A stretch of DNA of 64,000 bases from Serinicoccus chungangensis. Lineage in GTDB: Bacteria > Actinomycetota > Actinomycetes > Actinomycetales > Dermatophilaceae. The stretch covers positions 1-64,000 of the forward strand of contig NZ_LQBL01000032.1 in the NCBI RefSeq assembly GCF_001483745.1, written 5' to 3'. Below, piece after piece: positions 33,014 through 42,472 of this stretch; the first letter of the stretch is position 1, and every line of letters starts with the position of its first letter. The notes beneath the pieces are model-generated. The model searched no databases and was not told the origin of the DNA. It saw only the letters and a list, made by a program, of their open reading frames with translations. The position numbers and the translations under genes are program-made.

Positions 33014-33717
33014 CGGCAGGCCTCCAGCGCGTCGCGCAGGGTGAACGCCCCCTCGTGCAGCGCGGCTCCCAGCACCACCTCGTCCACCTCGGGGCAGTCG
33101 CGCAACGCGCGCAGGTCGGCCAGGCCGGCGACCCCGCCGGAGGCGGTCACCGGCGAGCCCACGAGCCGGGCGACCGAGCGGAAGAGGGTGACGTCGGCCC
33201 CCGTCCTCCGGCCGTCGCGAGACGCGTCCGCCACCAGCACGCGGGCCCGGCCCCCGCGCAGGACCGGGTGCCTCCCCACGACCTCGTGGACCGGGCCCAG
33301 CCGCAGCGACGTCCCCCGGGCGACGACCTCGCCGTCGCGCACGTCGACCGCGACCACCAGCCGCTCCCCCAGGCGCCCGGCCGCCTCCTCGACGAGGGCG
33401 GGGTCGGCCAGGGCCGAGCTGGCCAGGACCACGCGGAAGGCGCGGGTGCCCTCCGCCCAGGACAGGTCCTCCGCACCGGCGATGCCGCCGGAGAGCTGCA
33501 CCGGGACGGGCAGCTCGTCGACCAGACCCGCCATGAGCTCGGGATCGCCGCCCCGCCCGAAGGCGCGGTCCAGGTCCACGAGGTGGAGCAGCCGGGCGCC
33601 TTCCCGCACCAGGGACCGGGCCACCTCCGCGGGCCGCGCCCCGGCGTCACCCCGGACCTGGGCCGCCCGGCCGGCCGCCACGTCCACCGCGGGGAGGAGG
33701 GTCAGGCCCTGCGTCAC
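33010..33717 (-). CDS. priA: Phosphoribosyl isomerase A (HisA/PriA type)
   Basis: A TIM-barrel isomerase of histidine synthesis (ProFAR to PRFAR); actinobacterial PriA also performs the TrpF reaction. Marks include LLPAVDVAAGRAAQV with the first catalytic Asp, LVDLDRAFG, PVQLSGGI and VTASGGVAGLADL phosphate loops, and VVLGAALHEGAFTL. The barrel second-half acid is replaced near VLVADASRDG, where HisA normally shows TDI(S)RDG, so activity there may follow the PriA pattern. 235 residues, near normal length. hisF/hisH are not adjacent in this window. Overlaps both neighbours by four bases. Confidence 0.85.
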   Translation of the reverse strand: MTQGLTLLPAVDVAAGRAAQVRGDAGARPAEVARSLVREGARLLHLVDLDRAFGRGGDPELMAGLVDELPVPVQLSGGIAGAEDLSWAEGTRAFRVVLASSALADPALVEEAAGRLGERLVVAVDVRDGEVVARGTSLRLGPVHEVVGRHPVLRGGRARVLVADASRDGRRTGADVTLFRSVARLVGSPVTASGGVAGLADLRALRDCPEVDEVVLGAALHEGAFTLRDALEACR

Positions 33718-34358
33718 GAGAGCACGCCCAGCTCCCGGCGCAGACGGACCGAGTCACGGACGGCGTCCTGGAACCAGGCCACCTGCTGGGGGTCGGGCTC
33801 GGTGCGGACCGCCCCCGGGAGCCCGTCCGCGTGCGCGGGGTCCTCGACCAGGCGGGTGCCGGGCAGCCCGAGGGTGGCCATGACGGCCTGCAGCATGCGG
33901 GCCGGACGCACCCGGGTCTCGTGCAGCAGGTCCACGAGCTCGTCGCGGACGGCCGGGGCCGCACCTGCCAGACCGACGATCTCCGCGGGCCCGGCGAGCT
34001 CGAGGCCCGGCGGCCGCAGCAGGCCCTTCTCGGGCTCCCACACCACCCAGCGGACCCGACGACGTCGTCCCGGCTGGTGGAGGGTCACGAGGGCGCGCCC
34101 GTCCACCTCGAAGAACCCGAGTCCCGGGGCGGCCTTGGCCGACAGTGCCCGGCAGGCGCTGAGCAGCCCACCGTCGTCGTAGGGGGACCCGGCACGCGAG
34201 GGGCCGCGGGTGACCACCGCCACCCAGCCCGGCAGCGGGACCACGGTGACCGGGACGATGCTCGCGCGCACCCAGGCGTCGACCTCCTGCCGCGGGCCGG
34301 ACGCGAGGACGAGACCCTGGGAGCGTCCGGACGTCGTCGCATCGTCGGGTCGGCTCAC
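33714..34358 (-). CDS. Conserved hypothetical protein upstream of priA
   Basis: 214 residues with no domain I can name. The N-terminal half is strand-rich (VTVVPLPGWVAVVTRG, GLGFFEVDGRALVT), the C-terminal half helical (VRDELVDLLHETRVRPARMLQAVMATLGLP). No signal or membrane segment. GTG at 34358 follows TAGGAT by six bases (34365-34370), suggesting a leaderless message that starts the hypothetical-priA-sseB operon. Genes of this kind are often seen next to priA in actinobacteria, which hints at a housekeeping role. Confidence 0.7.
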   Translation of the reverse strand: MSRPDDATTSGRSQGLVLASGPRQEVDAWVRASIVPVTVVPLPGWVAVVTRGPSRAGSPYDDGGLLSACRALSAKAAPGLGFFEVDGRALVTLHQPGRRRRVRWVVWEPEKGLLRPPGLELAGPAEIVGLAGAAPAVRDELVDLLHETRVRPARMLQAVMATLGLPGTRLVEDPAHADGLPGAVRTEPDPQQVAWFQDAVRDSVRLRRELGVLS

Positions 34359-34367
34359 CCGGCCATC

Positions 34368-37300
34368 CTACGGACCGGCGGGTCCGGTCCCGTCCTCGCC
34401 ACGGCGCTCCCGCGACGAACGCCCGAACGGGTCACGGCGGGGCGGGGGGAAGTGGCCGGCGTCGCGCGGCGGCGAGGCCACGCGGGGGCGGCCGAAGCCG
34501 TCGGTGCGCCGGTCCCGGGACGGTGCGTCCGGCCGGGTGCGGGAGGGAGACCCGCCGGCACGCCCCGGGGACGCCCCCTCGCCACCCGTGCGCGGAGGCC
34601 TGTTGCCGTAGAGCAGCCGCTCCACCACCTCGCGGGCGTGCCGGGCGGTCCGTCGCCAGTCCTGGGCCAGGGAGGCGCCGCTGCCCGGGCCGCGGCGCAT
34701 GACTCGGGACATGCCCTCCGCGTCGCGCAGGTCGCTGGGCACGCTGTCGACCGGACGTCCCCGCCAGACGATGCCGGCGTCGCGCAGCTGGGAGGCGACG
34801 CACCAGGCCTGGACCAGCGGCTCCTGGTCCTGCTCCGACAGCAGACCGGCCTCCTCCGCCGCGCGGAGCGCGTCGATGGTGCTGGTCGTGCGCAGCCCGG
34901 GGTGGTCGTGGGCGTGCCGCAGCTGGAGCAGCTGGGCCACCCACTCCACGTCCGACAGCCCGCCCATGCCCAGCTTGAGGTGGGTCCGGGGGTCCGCGCC
35001 CCGGGGCAGCCGCTCGGCCTCCATCCGGGCCTTGAGCTTGCGGATCTCCCGGACCGCCGCGTCGTCGATCCCTCCGTCCGGCCACCGGAGCGGACGGACC
35101 ATCTCGACGAAGGCCTCCCCGAGACCGGGGTCCCCGGCCACGGGTCGCGCCCGCAGCAGGGCCTGGGACTCCCAGCCGGCCGACCAGCGCTCGTAGTAGC
35201 TGCGGTACCCCTCCAGGCTGCGCACGAGCGGCCCGGCCCTGCCCTCGGGGCGCAGGCCCGCGTCCAGCTCGAGGACCGGGTCGGGGCCCGGCCCGGTGAG
35301 CCCCTTGCGCAGCTCGGTGACGATCTCGACCGCCTGCTCCGCGGCCAGCTCGGGCGAGGCCTCCGGGAGCGGGTCGTAGACGAACATGACGTCCGCGTCG
35401 CTGGCATAGCCGACCTCGCGGCCACCGAGGCGCCCCATCCCGACGAGGAGCAGCGCCGCGGCCGCGTCCTCCCCCCGCCGGGCCAGCACCCGGCGGGTCG
35501 CCACCCCGAGCGCCCCCTCGAGGTAGGCGTCGGTGAGGTCGCTCAGGGCCTGCCGCACCAGCGGACCCTCCCAGCCGGCCGCGAGGTCGCCCAGCACGAT
35601 CCGCACCAGCTCCTTCGCGCGGACCGAGCGGACCGAGGCGAAGGCCTCCCCCGCGCTCTCCTGCCGGGTCGCGGCGGCGGTCATCCGGGCCACCAGGGCG
35701 TCCTTGTCGGGTGCCACCAGCTCGGCCTCGTCGCCGAGCAGCGCCACCGTCTCCGGGCTGCGGATGAGCAGGTCCACGGCATACCGGCTGGAGGAGAGCA
35801 CCCGGGCCAGCCGCTGGGCGGCACTGCCCTCGTCGCGGAGCATCCCGAGGTACCAGTGCGTGGTGCCGAGGGCGTCGCTGATCCGGCGGAAGGCCAGCAG
35901 CCCGGCGTCGGGGTCGGCGCCGTCGGCGAACCAGGACAGCATCACCGGCAGCAGGTGGCGCTGGATGGTGGCCCGGCGGCTCACGCCCTCGGTCAGCGCC
36001 TCGAGGTGGCGCATCGCACCGGCCGGGTCGCGGAAGCCCAGCGCGGCCAGCCGCGCCCGGGCCGCCTCGGGCGAGAGCCGCGCCTCGTCGGACGACAGCC
36101 GGGCGACGGCCGACAGCAGCGGCCGGTAGAACAGTCGCTCGTGCAGGCGCCGGACCTCCCGGCGCACCCCCTTCCAGCGCTGCAGGACGGCCCGGTCGGC
36201 GTCGCCGCGATCCCCCAGGGAACGCCCGAGCCGCCGCAGGTCGGCCTCGGCGGTGGGCATGAGGTGGGTGCGCTTCATCCGGTGCAGCTGCACCCGGTGC
36301 TCCAGGCAGCGCAGCAGCCGGTACGCCTCGTCCAGCGCCTGGGCGTCCTCGCGCCCCACGTATCCCCCGTCGCGCAGGGCGGCCAGCGCCTCCAGCGTGG
36401 TCCGCGAGCGCAGGGCGGGGTCGGCCCGCCCGTGCACGAGCTGCAGCAGCTGGACGCTGAACTCGATGTCGCGCAACCCGCCCGGTCCCAGCTTGATCTG
36501 CCGGTCGACCTCGTCCCGGCGGACGTGCTGCTCGACCCGGCGGCGCATCGACTGCACCTCGTCGACGAAGTTCTCGCGGCCCGCCGCCTCCCACACCATG
36601 GGCTCGACGAGCTCGAGCCAGCGTCGGCCGAGGTCCCCGTCCCCGGCGACGACCCGGGCCTTGAGCAGCGCCTGGAACTCCCAGGTCTTGGCCCAGCGCT
36701 GGTAGTACTCCCGGTGCGAGTCCAGGGAGCGCACGAGCGGACCGTTCTTGCCCTCCGGCCGCAGCGCGGCGTCCACCTGCCACAGGGCACCCTCGGCGGT
36801 GGACTCCCCGCAGATGCGCATCACCGCCGTGGCGAGCCGCCCACCGACCGCGAGCGCCGTGGACTCCGGGGCACCCGACCGCGGGGCGGCCAGGAAGATG
36901 ACGTCGACGTCGGAGATGTAGTTGAGCTCTCGTCCCCCGGTCTTGCCCATGGCGACGACCGTCAGGGCGCACGTCTGCTCGTCCTCGACCTCGGCGCGGG
37001 CCAGCAGGAGCGCCCCCTCCAGCGCTGCCGAGGCGAGGTCGGCCAGGGCCCCGCCGACGGCGGGCAAGAGCGCCACGGGCTCCGGCGAGGTGAGGTCGGC
37101 GGTCGCGACCCGCAGCAGCTGGCACCGGTAGGCCACCCGCAGGGCGTCCATCCCGGCGCGCCCCCGCTGCCCGCGCACCGCCTCGACGATGCTCCACGGC
37201 TCCGGGGAGAGCCCCTCCGCGACGTCGCGCACGTGCTCGGGGTGCCGCAGGAGGGTCTCGCCCAGCGCGGCCGAGCCCCCCAGCAGCGACAGCAGCCGGC

Positions 37301-37667
37301 GGCGCGGCTCCCCACCCGCTCGCACGACCGGCAGGGCGAGCTCGTCGCAGCGCCGCCCGTCGGCGCCCGTCGACCGGGGGTCGAGCAGGCGCACCAGCAG
37401 GAGCAGGGCAGCGTCGGGGTCGGCGCCCGCCCCCAGGTCCGCGACCAGGGCCGTGACGTCCACCTCCGGCTCGGCGTCCGGACCGCCCAGCCTCTCGAGG
37501 ACCTCCTCCAGCAGGCGGCCGGCCCGCCCGCTGTCCTGGAAGCCGCCCCGGGCGAGCCGGGCCGCCCCCAGCCGTTCCCCCCCGGGACGCCCACCGCCCC
37601 GGGGCCGACCCTCGGCGGCGGCGTCGGCGTCGGCGTCGTCCGAGCGGGTGCTGTCCGGTGGTGGCAC
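34368..37667 (-). CDS. glnE: Glutamine synthetase adenylyltransferase/deadenylylase
   Basis: Bifunctional enzyme that adds or removes AMP on glutamine synthetase in response to nitrogen state. It contains two nucleotidyltransferase modules: the N-terminal one with GGRELNYISDVDVIFL (deadenylylation) and the C-terminal one with GGREVGYASDADVMFV (adenylylation), each followed by a helical GlnD-UR-linker domain. GTG at 37667 is chosen because GGAGGG lies six bases upstream; a GTG overlapping the glnA2 stop at 37685 is also possible. After LLYGNRPP, where family members end, a 74-residue Pro/Arg/Gly-rich tail continues, predicted disordered. Confidence 0.95.
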   Translation of the reverse strand: MPPPDSTRSDDADADAAAEGRPRGGGRPGGERLGAARLARGGFQDSGRAGRLLEEVLERLGGPDAEPEVDVTALVADLGAGADPDAALLLLVRLLDPRSTGADGRRCDELALPVVRAGGEPRRRLLSLLGGSAALGETLLRHPEHVRDVAEGLSPEPWSIVEAVRGQRGRAGMDALRVAYRCQLLRVATADLTSPEPVALLPAVGGALADLASAALEGALLLARAEVEDEQTCALTVVAMGKTGGRELNYISDVDVIFLAAPRSGAPESTALAVGGRLATAVMRICGESTAEGALWQVDAALRPEGKNGPLVRSLDSHREYYQRWAKTWEFQALLKARVVAGDGDLGRRWLELVEPMVWEAAGRENFVDEVQSMRRRVEQHVRRDEVDRQIKLGPGGLRDIEFSVQLLQLVHGRADPALRSRTTLEALAALRDGGYVGREDAQALDEAYRLLRCLEHRVQLHRMKRTHLMPTAEADLRRLGRSLGDRGDADRAVLQRWKGVRREVRRLHERLFYRPLLSAVARLSSDEARLSPEAARARLAALGFRDPAGAMRHLEALTEGVSRRATIQRHLLPVMLSWFADGADPDAGLLAFRRISDALGTTHWYLGMLRDEGSAAQRLARVLSSSRYAVDLLIRSPETVALLGDEAELVAPDKDALVARMTAAATRQESAGEAFASVRSVRAKELVRIVLGDLAAGWEGPLVRQALSDLTDAYLEGALGVATRRVLARRGEDAAAALLLVGMGRLGGREVGYASDADVMFVYDPLPEASPELAAEQAVEIVTELRKGLTGPGPDPVLELDAGLRPEGRAGPLVRSLEGYRSYYERWSAGWESQALLRARPVAGDPGLGEAFVEMVRPLRWPDGGIDDAAVREIRKLKARMEAERLPRGADPRTHLKLGMGGLSDVEWVAQLLQLRHAHDHPGLRTTSTIDALRAAEEAGLLSEQDQEPLVQAWCVASQLRDAGIVWRGRPVDSVPSDLRDAEGMSRVMRRGPGSGASLAQDWRRTARHAREVVERLLYGNRPPRTGGEGASPGRAGGSPSRTRPDAPSRDRRTDGFGRPRVASPPRDAGHFPPPRRDPFGRSSRERRGEDGTGPAGP

Positions 37668-37681
37668 GGCATACCCTCCGG

Positions 37682-39010
37682 TCACAGGTGCAGCAGGTAG
37701 CGGTCCAGCTCGAACTGCGTGACCTGGGAGCGGTAGTCGCCCCACTCCTGCCACTTGTTGCGCAGGTAGAAGTCGAAGACCTGCTCGCCCAGCACCTCGG
37801 CCGCCAGCTCCGAGCCCTCCATCACCGCGACCGCCTCGCCGAGGCTCTGCGGCAGCGGGTCGATGCCCATGGCCCGGCGCTCGGCGTCGGTGAGCACCCA
37901 GACGTCGTCCTCGGCCTCCGGCGGCAGGTCGTAGCCCTCCTTGATCCCCCGCAGCCCGGAGGCCAGCACGAGGGCGTAGGTGAGGTAGGGGTTGCAGGCC
38001 GCGTCGATCGAGCGCACCTCGACCCGTCGGGAGTGACCGCGACCGACGGAGTACATCGGCACGCGGGCCAGGGCGGAGCGGTTGTTGTGCCCCCAGCAGA
38101 CGTGCGCCGGGGCCTCGCCACCGCCCCACAGCCGCTTGTAGGAGTTGACCCACTGGTTGGTGACGGCGCAGATCTCCCGGCTGTGGGCCAGGACGCCCGC
38201 CATGAAGCGGCGACCGGTCTGGGAGAGCTCGTAGTCGGCGCCCGGCTCGTAGAAGGCGTTGCTGTCCCCCTCGAAGAGGGAGACGTGGGTGTGCATGCCC
38301 GACCCGGGGTGCTGGGCCAGCGGCTTGGGCATGAAGGTCGCGAACGCCTTCTCGTGCAGCGCCACCTCCCGGACCACCGTGCGGAAGGTCATGATGTTGT
38401 CCGCCATCGACAGGGCGTCGGCGTAGCGCAGGTCGATCTCCTGCTGGCCGGGTCCGCCCTCGTGGTGGCTGAACTCCACGGAGATGCCCATCTGCTCCAG
38501 CATCTCGATCGCCCCGCGGCGGAAGTCGTGCCCGTCGCCGCGCGCGACGTGGTCGAAGTAGCCCGCTTGGTCCACCGGGGTGGGCCCGACGGTGCGGTCG
38601 TAGGGCTCCTTGAAGAGGTAGAACTCGATCTCGGGGTGGGTGTAGAAGGTGAACCCCTGCTCGCCGGCCCGGTCCAGGGTCCGGCGCAGGATGTTGCGCG
38701 AGTCGGTCGCGGCCGGCGTCCCGTCGGGCATGTTGATGTCGCAGAACATCCGGGCGGTGCGGTCGCGCCAGGGCAGCACCTGGAAGGTGTCGGCGTCGGG
38801 CTGGACGATCATGTCGGCCTCGTAGACCCGGGTGAAGCCCTCGATGACGCTGCCGTCGATGCCGATGCCCTCGGTGAAGGCCTGCTCCAGCTCGGCCGGG
38901 GCCACCGCCACCGACTTCAAGGTGCCCATGAGGTCGGTGAACCAGAGCCGGACGAACCGGATGTCCCTCTCCTCGATGGTGCGGAGGACATACTCCTGCT
39001 GGCGGTTCAT
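37682..39010 (-). CDS. glnA2: Type I glutamine synthetase (GlnA2 type)
   Basis: Forms glutamine from glutamate, ammonia and ATP; 442 residues, the shorter GlnA2-like length. Marks: WFTDLMGTLKS, IDGSVIEGF, MFCDI, HPEIEFYLF, EFSHHEGGPGQQEI, MPKPLAQHPGSGMH (ATP loop) and NRSALARVP. The residues around EGYDLPPE are where the adenylylated Tyr lies in GSI-beta enzymes, and a Tyr is present. ATG at 39010. It is directly upstream of glnE, the order known for glnA2 in Mycobacterium. The physiological substrate of GlnA2-type enzymes may differ from the main GlnA. Confidence 0.92.
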   Translation of the reverse strand: MNRQQEYVLRTIEERDIRFVRLWFTDLMGTLKSVAVAPAELEQAFTEGIGIDGSVIEGFTRVYEADMIVQPDADTFQVLPWRDRTARMFCDINMPDGTPAATDSRNILRRTLDRAGEQGFTFYTHPEIEFYLFKEPYDRTVGPTPVDQAGYFDHVARGDGHDFRRGAIEMLEQMGISVEFSHHEGGPGQQEIDLRYADALSMADNIMTFRTVVREVALHEKAFATFMPKPLAQHPGSGMHTHVSLFEGDSNAFYEPGADYELSQTGRRFMAGVLAHSREICAVTNQWVNSYKRLWGGGEAPAHVCWGHNNRSALARVPMYSVGRGHSRRVEVRSIDAACNPYLTYALVLASGLRGIKEGYDLPPEAEDDVWVLTDAERRAMGIDPLPQSLGEAVAVMEGSELAAEVLGEQVFDFYLRNKWQEWGDYRSQVTQFELDRYLLHL

Positions 39011-39014
39011 GACC

Positions 39015-39362
39015 TCATCCTGCCCCATCGGCGAGGTCCGCCGTGGCCCGGGCGTAGTCCGTGGCGAGCGCGCTCAGGTCGGCGCGGTAGTCCGCGATGC
39101 GGCAGCCCAGACCGTTGGGCTTGACCCGGATCCCCTCCTCGTCCCAGTGCGGCCGGGCCCGGGCCAGCAGGTCGCCCTGGAAGTCGCCCGCGTGGCTGGT
39201 CACCCGCCACCAGGTGACGTTGTCGCCCCAGTGCCGCAGGATCGAGCCGACCTGGCGCGGACCGATGCCGACGAGCGCGGCGAGGTCGCCGTAGCTCACC
39301 ACCCGCCCCGGGGGCACCTGCTCGACCGCGCGCAGCACCCGCTCGACCAGCACCTCGTCCAC
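39015..39362 (-). CDS. Alkyltransferase-like protein (ATL), MGMT family without the active cysteine
   Basis: A 115-residue MGMT-like DNA-binding domain: PPGRVVSYGDLAALVG then RQVGSILRH. Where O6-methylguanine methyltransferases have PCHRV, this has TWWRV, so the alkyl-acceptor Cys is replaced by Trp. ATL proteins bind O6-alkylguanine and hand the lesion to nucleotide excision repair. GTG at 39362 is the probable start; an upstream ATG at 39419 would overlap the divergent start at 39418. It ends 4 bases before glnA2 begins. Confidence 0.85.
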   Translation of the reverse strand: MDEVLVERVLRAVEQVPPGRVVSYGDLAALVGIGPRQVGSILRHWGDNVTWWRVTSHAGDFQGDLLARARPHWDEEGIRVKPNGLGCRIADYRADLSALATDYARATADLADGAG

Positions 39363-39417
39363 CCGGGGCAGGCTACCGGGGCCGGGGGTGTCGGGGACGA
39401 GGCATACCCTGAGCGAC

Positions 39418-40419
39418 ATGAGCGAACTCACGGTCGGGTATGCCGCGATGCTGGAGCAGTTCCACCCCTCCGAGGCGGTGGCGCTCACCGCCGCGGCCGA
39501 GGAGCACGGCTTCTCCGGCTGCATGGCCGCCGACCACTTCGCGCCGTGGGTGCCCTCGCAGGGGCAGTCGGCCTTCGTGTGGAACGTCCTCACCGCCGTC
39601 GGGGAGCGCACCACCGGGGACCTCGGCCCCGGTGTCGTCTGCCCCAGCTTCCGCTGGCACCCGGCCGTCGTGGCGCAGGCCGCCGCCACCCTGGAGGCGA
39701 TGTATGCCGGGCGCACCTGGCTCGGGGTCGGCGCGGGCGAGGCGCTCAACGAGCACGTGCTCGGCGGCTACTGGCCGGAGGCCGGGGAGCGCTCGCGCCG
39801 GATGTTCGAGGCCGTCGACCTCATCACGCAGCTCTTCGAGGCGTCGGTGGCCGGCAAGGACACGAAGTTCGCCGGTGAGTTCTTCCGGATGGAGACGACG
39901 CGGCTGTGGACCATGCCGGACGCGCCGCCGCCGATCCTCGTCGCCACGGCCGGGCCGGTCAACGCGAAGAAGACCGGACGGCACGCGGACGGGATCATCA
40001 CCGTCGGCGCCCCGCCCGAGAAGATCGAGATGCTGCTGGGGAAGTTCGCCGAGGGCGCCCGGGAGGCGGGCAAGGACCCGGACACCATGCCCAAGGTCCT
40101 GCAGCTGCACCTGTCCTGGGCGCCGACCGACGAGGAGGCCCTCGACAACGCGGTCCGCGAGTGGCCCAACGGCGGGATGAAGTTCGGCAAGGCCGACATC
40201 CGCTCACCGCACGACTTCGCCGCCATGGCCCAGCTCGTCCGGCCCGAGGACTTCGAGGGCCGGATGGTCATCTCCTCCGACCCGGACGTGCACCGCGAGC
40301 ACATCCAGAGCCTGCTCGACCTCGGCTTCGACCGGGTCTACCTGCACAACGTCGGGCGCAACCAGCAGGAGTGGCTCGAGGTCTTCGGCCGCGAGGTGCT
40401 GCCCCGGCTGCACCGCTGA
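39418..40419 (+). CDS. F420-dependent LLM-class oxidoreductase
   Basis: A 333-residue TIM-barrel flavin-independent enzyme using coenzyme F420, related to F420-dependent glucose-6-phosphate dehydrogenase and the TIGR03557-type subgroup. Marks: VGYAAMLEQFHPSEAV, GCMAADHFAPW (the DHF/W active-site region), GPGVVCPSFRWHPAVVAQ, LGVGAGEALNEH and GGYWPE. TACCCT at 39405-39410 lies seven bases before the ATG, pointing to a leaderless transcript. Substrate unknown. Its presence implies that the host makes F420. Confidence 0.9.
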   Translation: MSELTVGYAAMLEQFHPSEAVALTAAAEEHGFSGCMAADHFAPWVPSQGQSAFVWNVLTAVGERTTGDLGPGVVCPSFRWHPAVVAQAAATLEAMYAGRTWLGVGAGEALNEHVLGGYWPEAGERSRRMFEAVDLITQLFEASVAGKDTKFAGEFFRMETTRLWTMPDAPPPILVATAGPVNAKKTGRHADGIITVGAPPEKIEMLLGKFAEGAREAGKDPDTMPKVLQLHLSWAPTDEEALDNAVREWPNGGMKFGKADIRSPHDFAAMAQLVRPEDFEGRMVISSDPDVHREHIQSLLDLGFDRVYLHNVGRNQQEWLEVFGREVLPRLHR

Positions 40420-40454
40420 GCCCGGCGGCCGGTCACCGGGGGCGTGCCGGTCGG

Positions 40455-40664
40455 TCAGTCCCGGTCGTTGAACGGGTTGTTGTCCCAGTCGTCGTTCTCG
40501 CGCTCGGCCTCGTCCCAGCGCTCGGTCTTCTCCCGGGCGATCTCGAGGGCGCGGGAGGCCTCGTCCTCGCTGCCGTAGGGACCGAGCAGGTCGGCGCTGC
40601 GGGCGCGCTTGTCGTCGACCTCGGACTCCACCTGGCCGGTCTTCGTGTTGTACCAGTACTGCAT
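40455..40664 (-). CDS. Small SPOR-like conserved protein
   Basis: 69 residues: [11 protein letters not shown] at the start, [20 protein letters not shown] in the middle, then an acidic Trp-rich tail. It matches the small actinobacterial proteins usually labelled SPOR-domain-like; function unknown. A strong GGAGG site lies five bases before the ATG at 40664. It is divergent from map, with about 70 bases between. Confidence 0.8.
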   Translation of the reverse strand: MQYWYNTKTGQVESEVDDKRARSADLLGPYGSEDEASRALEIAREKTERWDEAERENDDWDNNPFNDRD

Positions 40665-40734
40665 GCGTACCTCCGTCTGGTCTCGGCTCCGTACCCCGGT
40701 CGTGGCCCACGACAGGGCACCTAGACTGGACCCT

Positions 40735-41595
40735 ATGCCCACCCTCGCCCCGATCGCCCCCGGACGCGTCAGCCCCCGCCTGCCGGTGCCCGCCTCCATC
40801 GACCGCCCGGAGTACGTCGACCGGCCGGCCCCGGCGCCGTTCCGCGGCTCGGAGGTCAAGGACGCGGAGACCATCGCGGCGATGCGGCGCGCCGGACGGC
40901 TGGCGGCCCAGGCGCTGGCGCTGTGCGGCGAGATGGTGCGCCCCGGGGTGACCACCGACGCCATCGACCGGGCGGGGCACGAGTTCCTGCTCGACCACGG
41001 GGCCTACCCCTCCACCCTGGGCTACCGAGGGTTCCCCAAGTCGTTGTGCACCTCGGTCAACGAGGTCATCTGCCACGGCATCCCCGACGACCGGGAGCTG
41101 CGCGAGGGCGACATCTGCAACATCGACATCACGGCCTACGTCGGCGGGGTGCACGGCGACAACAACGCGACCTTCCTCTGCGGAGAGGTGGCCGAGGAGA
41201 CCCGGCTGCTCGTCGAGCGCACCCGGGAGGCGCTGGAGCGGGCCATCCGGGCCGCCCGCCCGGGGCGCGAGGTCAATGTCATCGGCCGGGTCATCGAGAG
41301 CTACGCCAGCCGGTTCGGCTACGGCGTCGTCCGCGACTACACGGGGCACGGCGTCGGTGAGGCCTTCCACTCCGGGCTGGTCATCCCCCACTACGACGCC
41401 GCCCCGGACTACGACACCCTCATCGAGCCCGGCATGACCTTCACCATCGAGCCCATGCTCAACCTCGGCACGCCGGAGTGGACGGAGTGGGAGGACGGCT
41501 GGACGATCCTCACCGCGGACGGGCGGCCCTCGGCACAGTTCGAGCACACCCTGCTCATCACCGACGACGGCGCCGAGATCCTCACCCTCCCCTGA
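40735..41595 (+). CDS. map: Methionine aminopeptidase, type I
   Basis: Removes the initiator methionine from nascent proteins using two metal ions. 286 residues with an N-terminal extension of about 40 residues containing a Pro-rich segment ([18 protein letters not shown]), seen in actinobacterial MetAPs. Metal ligands: Asp in NIDITAYV, Asp in GVHGDNN, His in YTGHGVG, Glu in TIEPML and Glu in QFEHT. His in VICHGIP is also conserved. TAGACT (40722-40727) sits seven bases upstream of the ATG; a leaderless start is likely. Confidence 0.96.
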   Translation: MPTLAPIAPGRVSPRLPVPASIDRPEYVDRPAPAPFRGSEVKDAETIAAMRRAGRLAAQALALCGEMVRPGVTTDAIDRAGHEFLLDHGAYPSTLGYRGFPKSLCTSVNEVICHGIPDDRELREGDICNIDITAYVGGVHGDNNATFLCGEVAEETRLLVERTREALERAIRAARPGREVNVIGRVIESYASRFGYGVVRDYTGHGVGEAFHSGLVIPHYDAAPDYDTLIEPGMTFTIEPMLNLGTPEWTEWEDGWTILTADGRPSAQFEHTLLITDDGAEILTLP

Positions 41596-41671
41596 CCCCG
41601 GGGCCGGTCCGCGACCCGCGCCGACCCGACGCACGGCATACTCGGGGGTCCGTCACCACGTGGGAGGAAGC

Positions 41672-42433
41672 ATGGGCAAGAAGCACGACGTCCTGGGCGT
41701 CGACATCGGCGGCAGCGGCATCAAGGGGGCACCGGTCGACCTCGATGCCGGCGAGTTCGCCACCGACCGCCAGCGCATCCCGACGCCGGAGGAGTCGACG
41801 CCGGACGCCGTGGCGGAGGTGGTCGCCGAGATCGTCGAGAAGTTCGAGGGCGACCTCGACAAGCACGCCCCGCTCGGCATCACCGTGCCGGCCGTGGTCC
41901 ACCACGGCACCGTCCGCACGGCCGCCAACATCGACCCGTCCTGGATCGGCACCGACGCCGACCACCTCTTCGGCAGGGCCGTGGGCCGCCGGGTGCACGT
42001 CATGAACGACGCCGACGCGGCCGGGGTCGCGGAGATGCACTACGGCGCCGGCCGCGGCAACGACGGCGTCGTCCTGCTCACCACCCTGGGCACCGGGATC
42101 GGCACCGCGCTCTTCATGGGCGGCGAGCTGCTGCCGAACACCGAGCTGGGCCACCTGGAGCTGGACGGCCACGACGCCGAGACCCGCGCCGCGAGCAGCG
42201 CGCGGGAGGAGGAGGACCTCTCCTGGGAGGAGTGGGCCGAGCGGCTGCAGCGCTACTACTCCCACGTCGAGGACCTGCTGTGGCCCGACCTCATCATCGT
42301 GGGCGGGGGCGTGTCGAAGAAGGCGGACAAGTACCTCCCCCTCCTGCACACCCGGGCCCCCATCGTGCCCGCCATGCTCAAGAACGACGCTGGCATCATC
42401 GGCGCGGCCTGGCAGGCCAAGCACCTGGGCTGA
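41672..42433 (+). CDS. ppgK: Polyphosphate glucokinase
   Basis: A ROK-type kinase that phosphorylates glucose with polyphosphate (and ATP), an actinobacterial trait. 253 residues with the phosphate-1 motif GVDIGGSGIKG near 10-20, the glucose region HVMNDADAAGVAE, TTLGTGIG, and the ROK-like NTELGHLELDG block. LIIVGGGVSKKADKY is the C-terminal adenosine-type motif. ATG at 41672 has GGGAGG seven bases upstream; the frame is open to 41660. No operon partner is evident. Confidence 0.93.
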   Translation: MGKKHDVLGVDIGGSGIKGAPVDLDAGEFATDRQRIPTPEESTPDAVAEVVAEIVEKFEGDLDKHAPLGITVPAVVHHGTVRTAANIDPSWIGTDADHLFGRAVGRRVHVMNDADAAGVAEMHYGAGRGNDGVVLLTTLGTGIGTALFMGGELLPNTELGHLELDGHDAETRAASSAREEEDLSWEEWAERLQRYYSHVEDLLWPDLIIVGGGVSKKADKYLPLLHTRAPIVPAMLKNDAGIIGAAWQAKHLG

Positions 42434-42472
42434 GCCGGGCCACGGGGTATGCCGCGCCCGGCGCGGCGTCCC

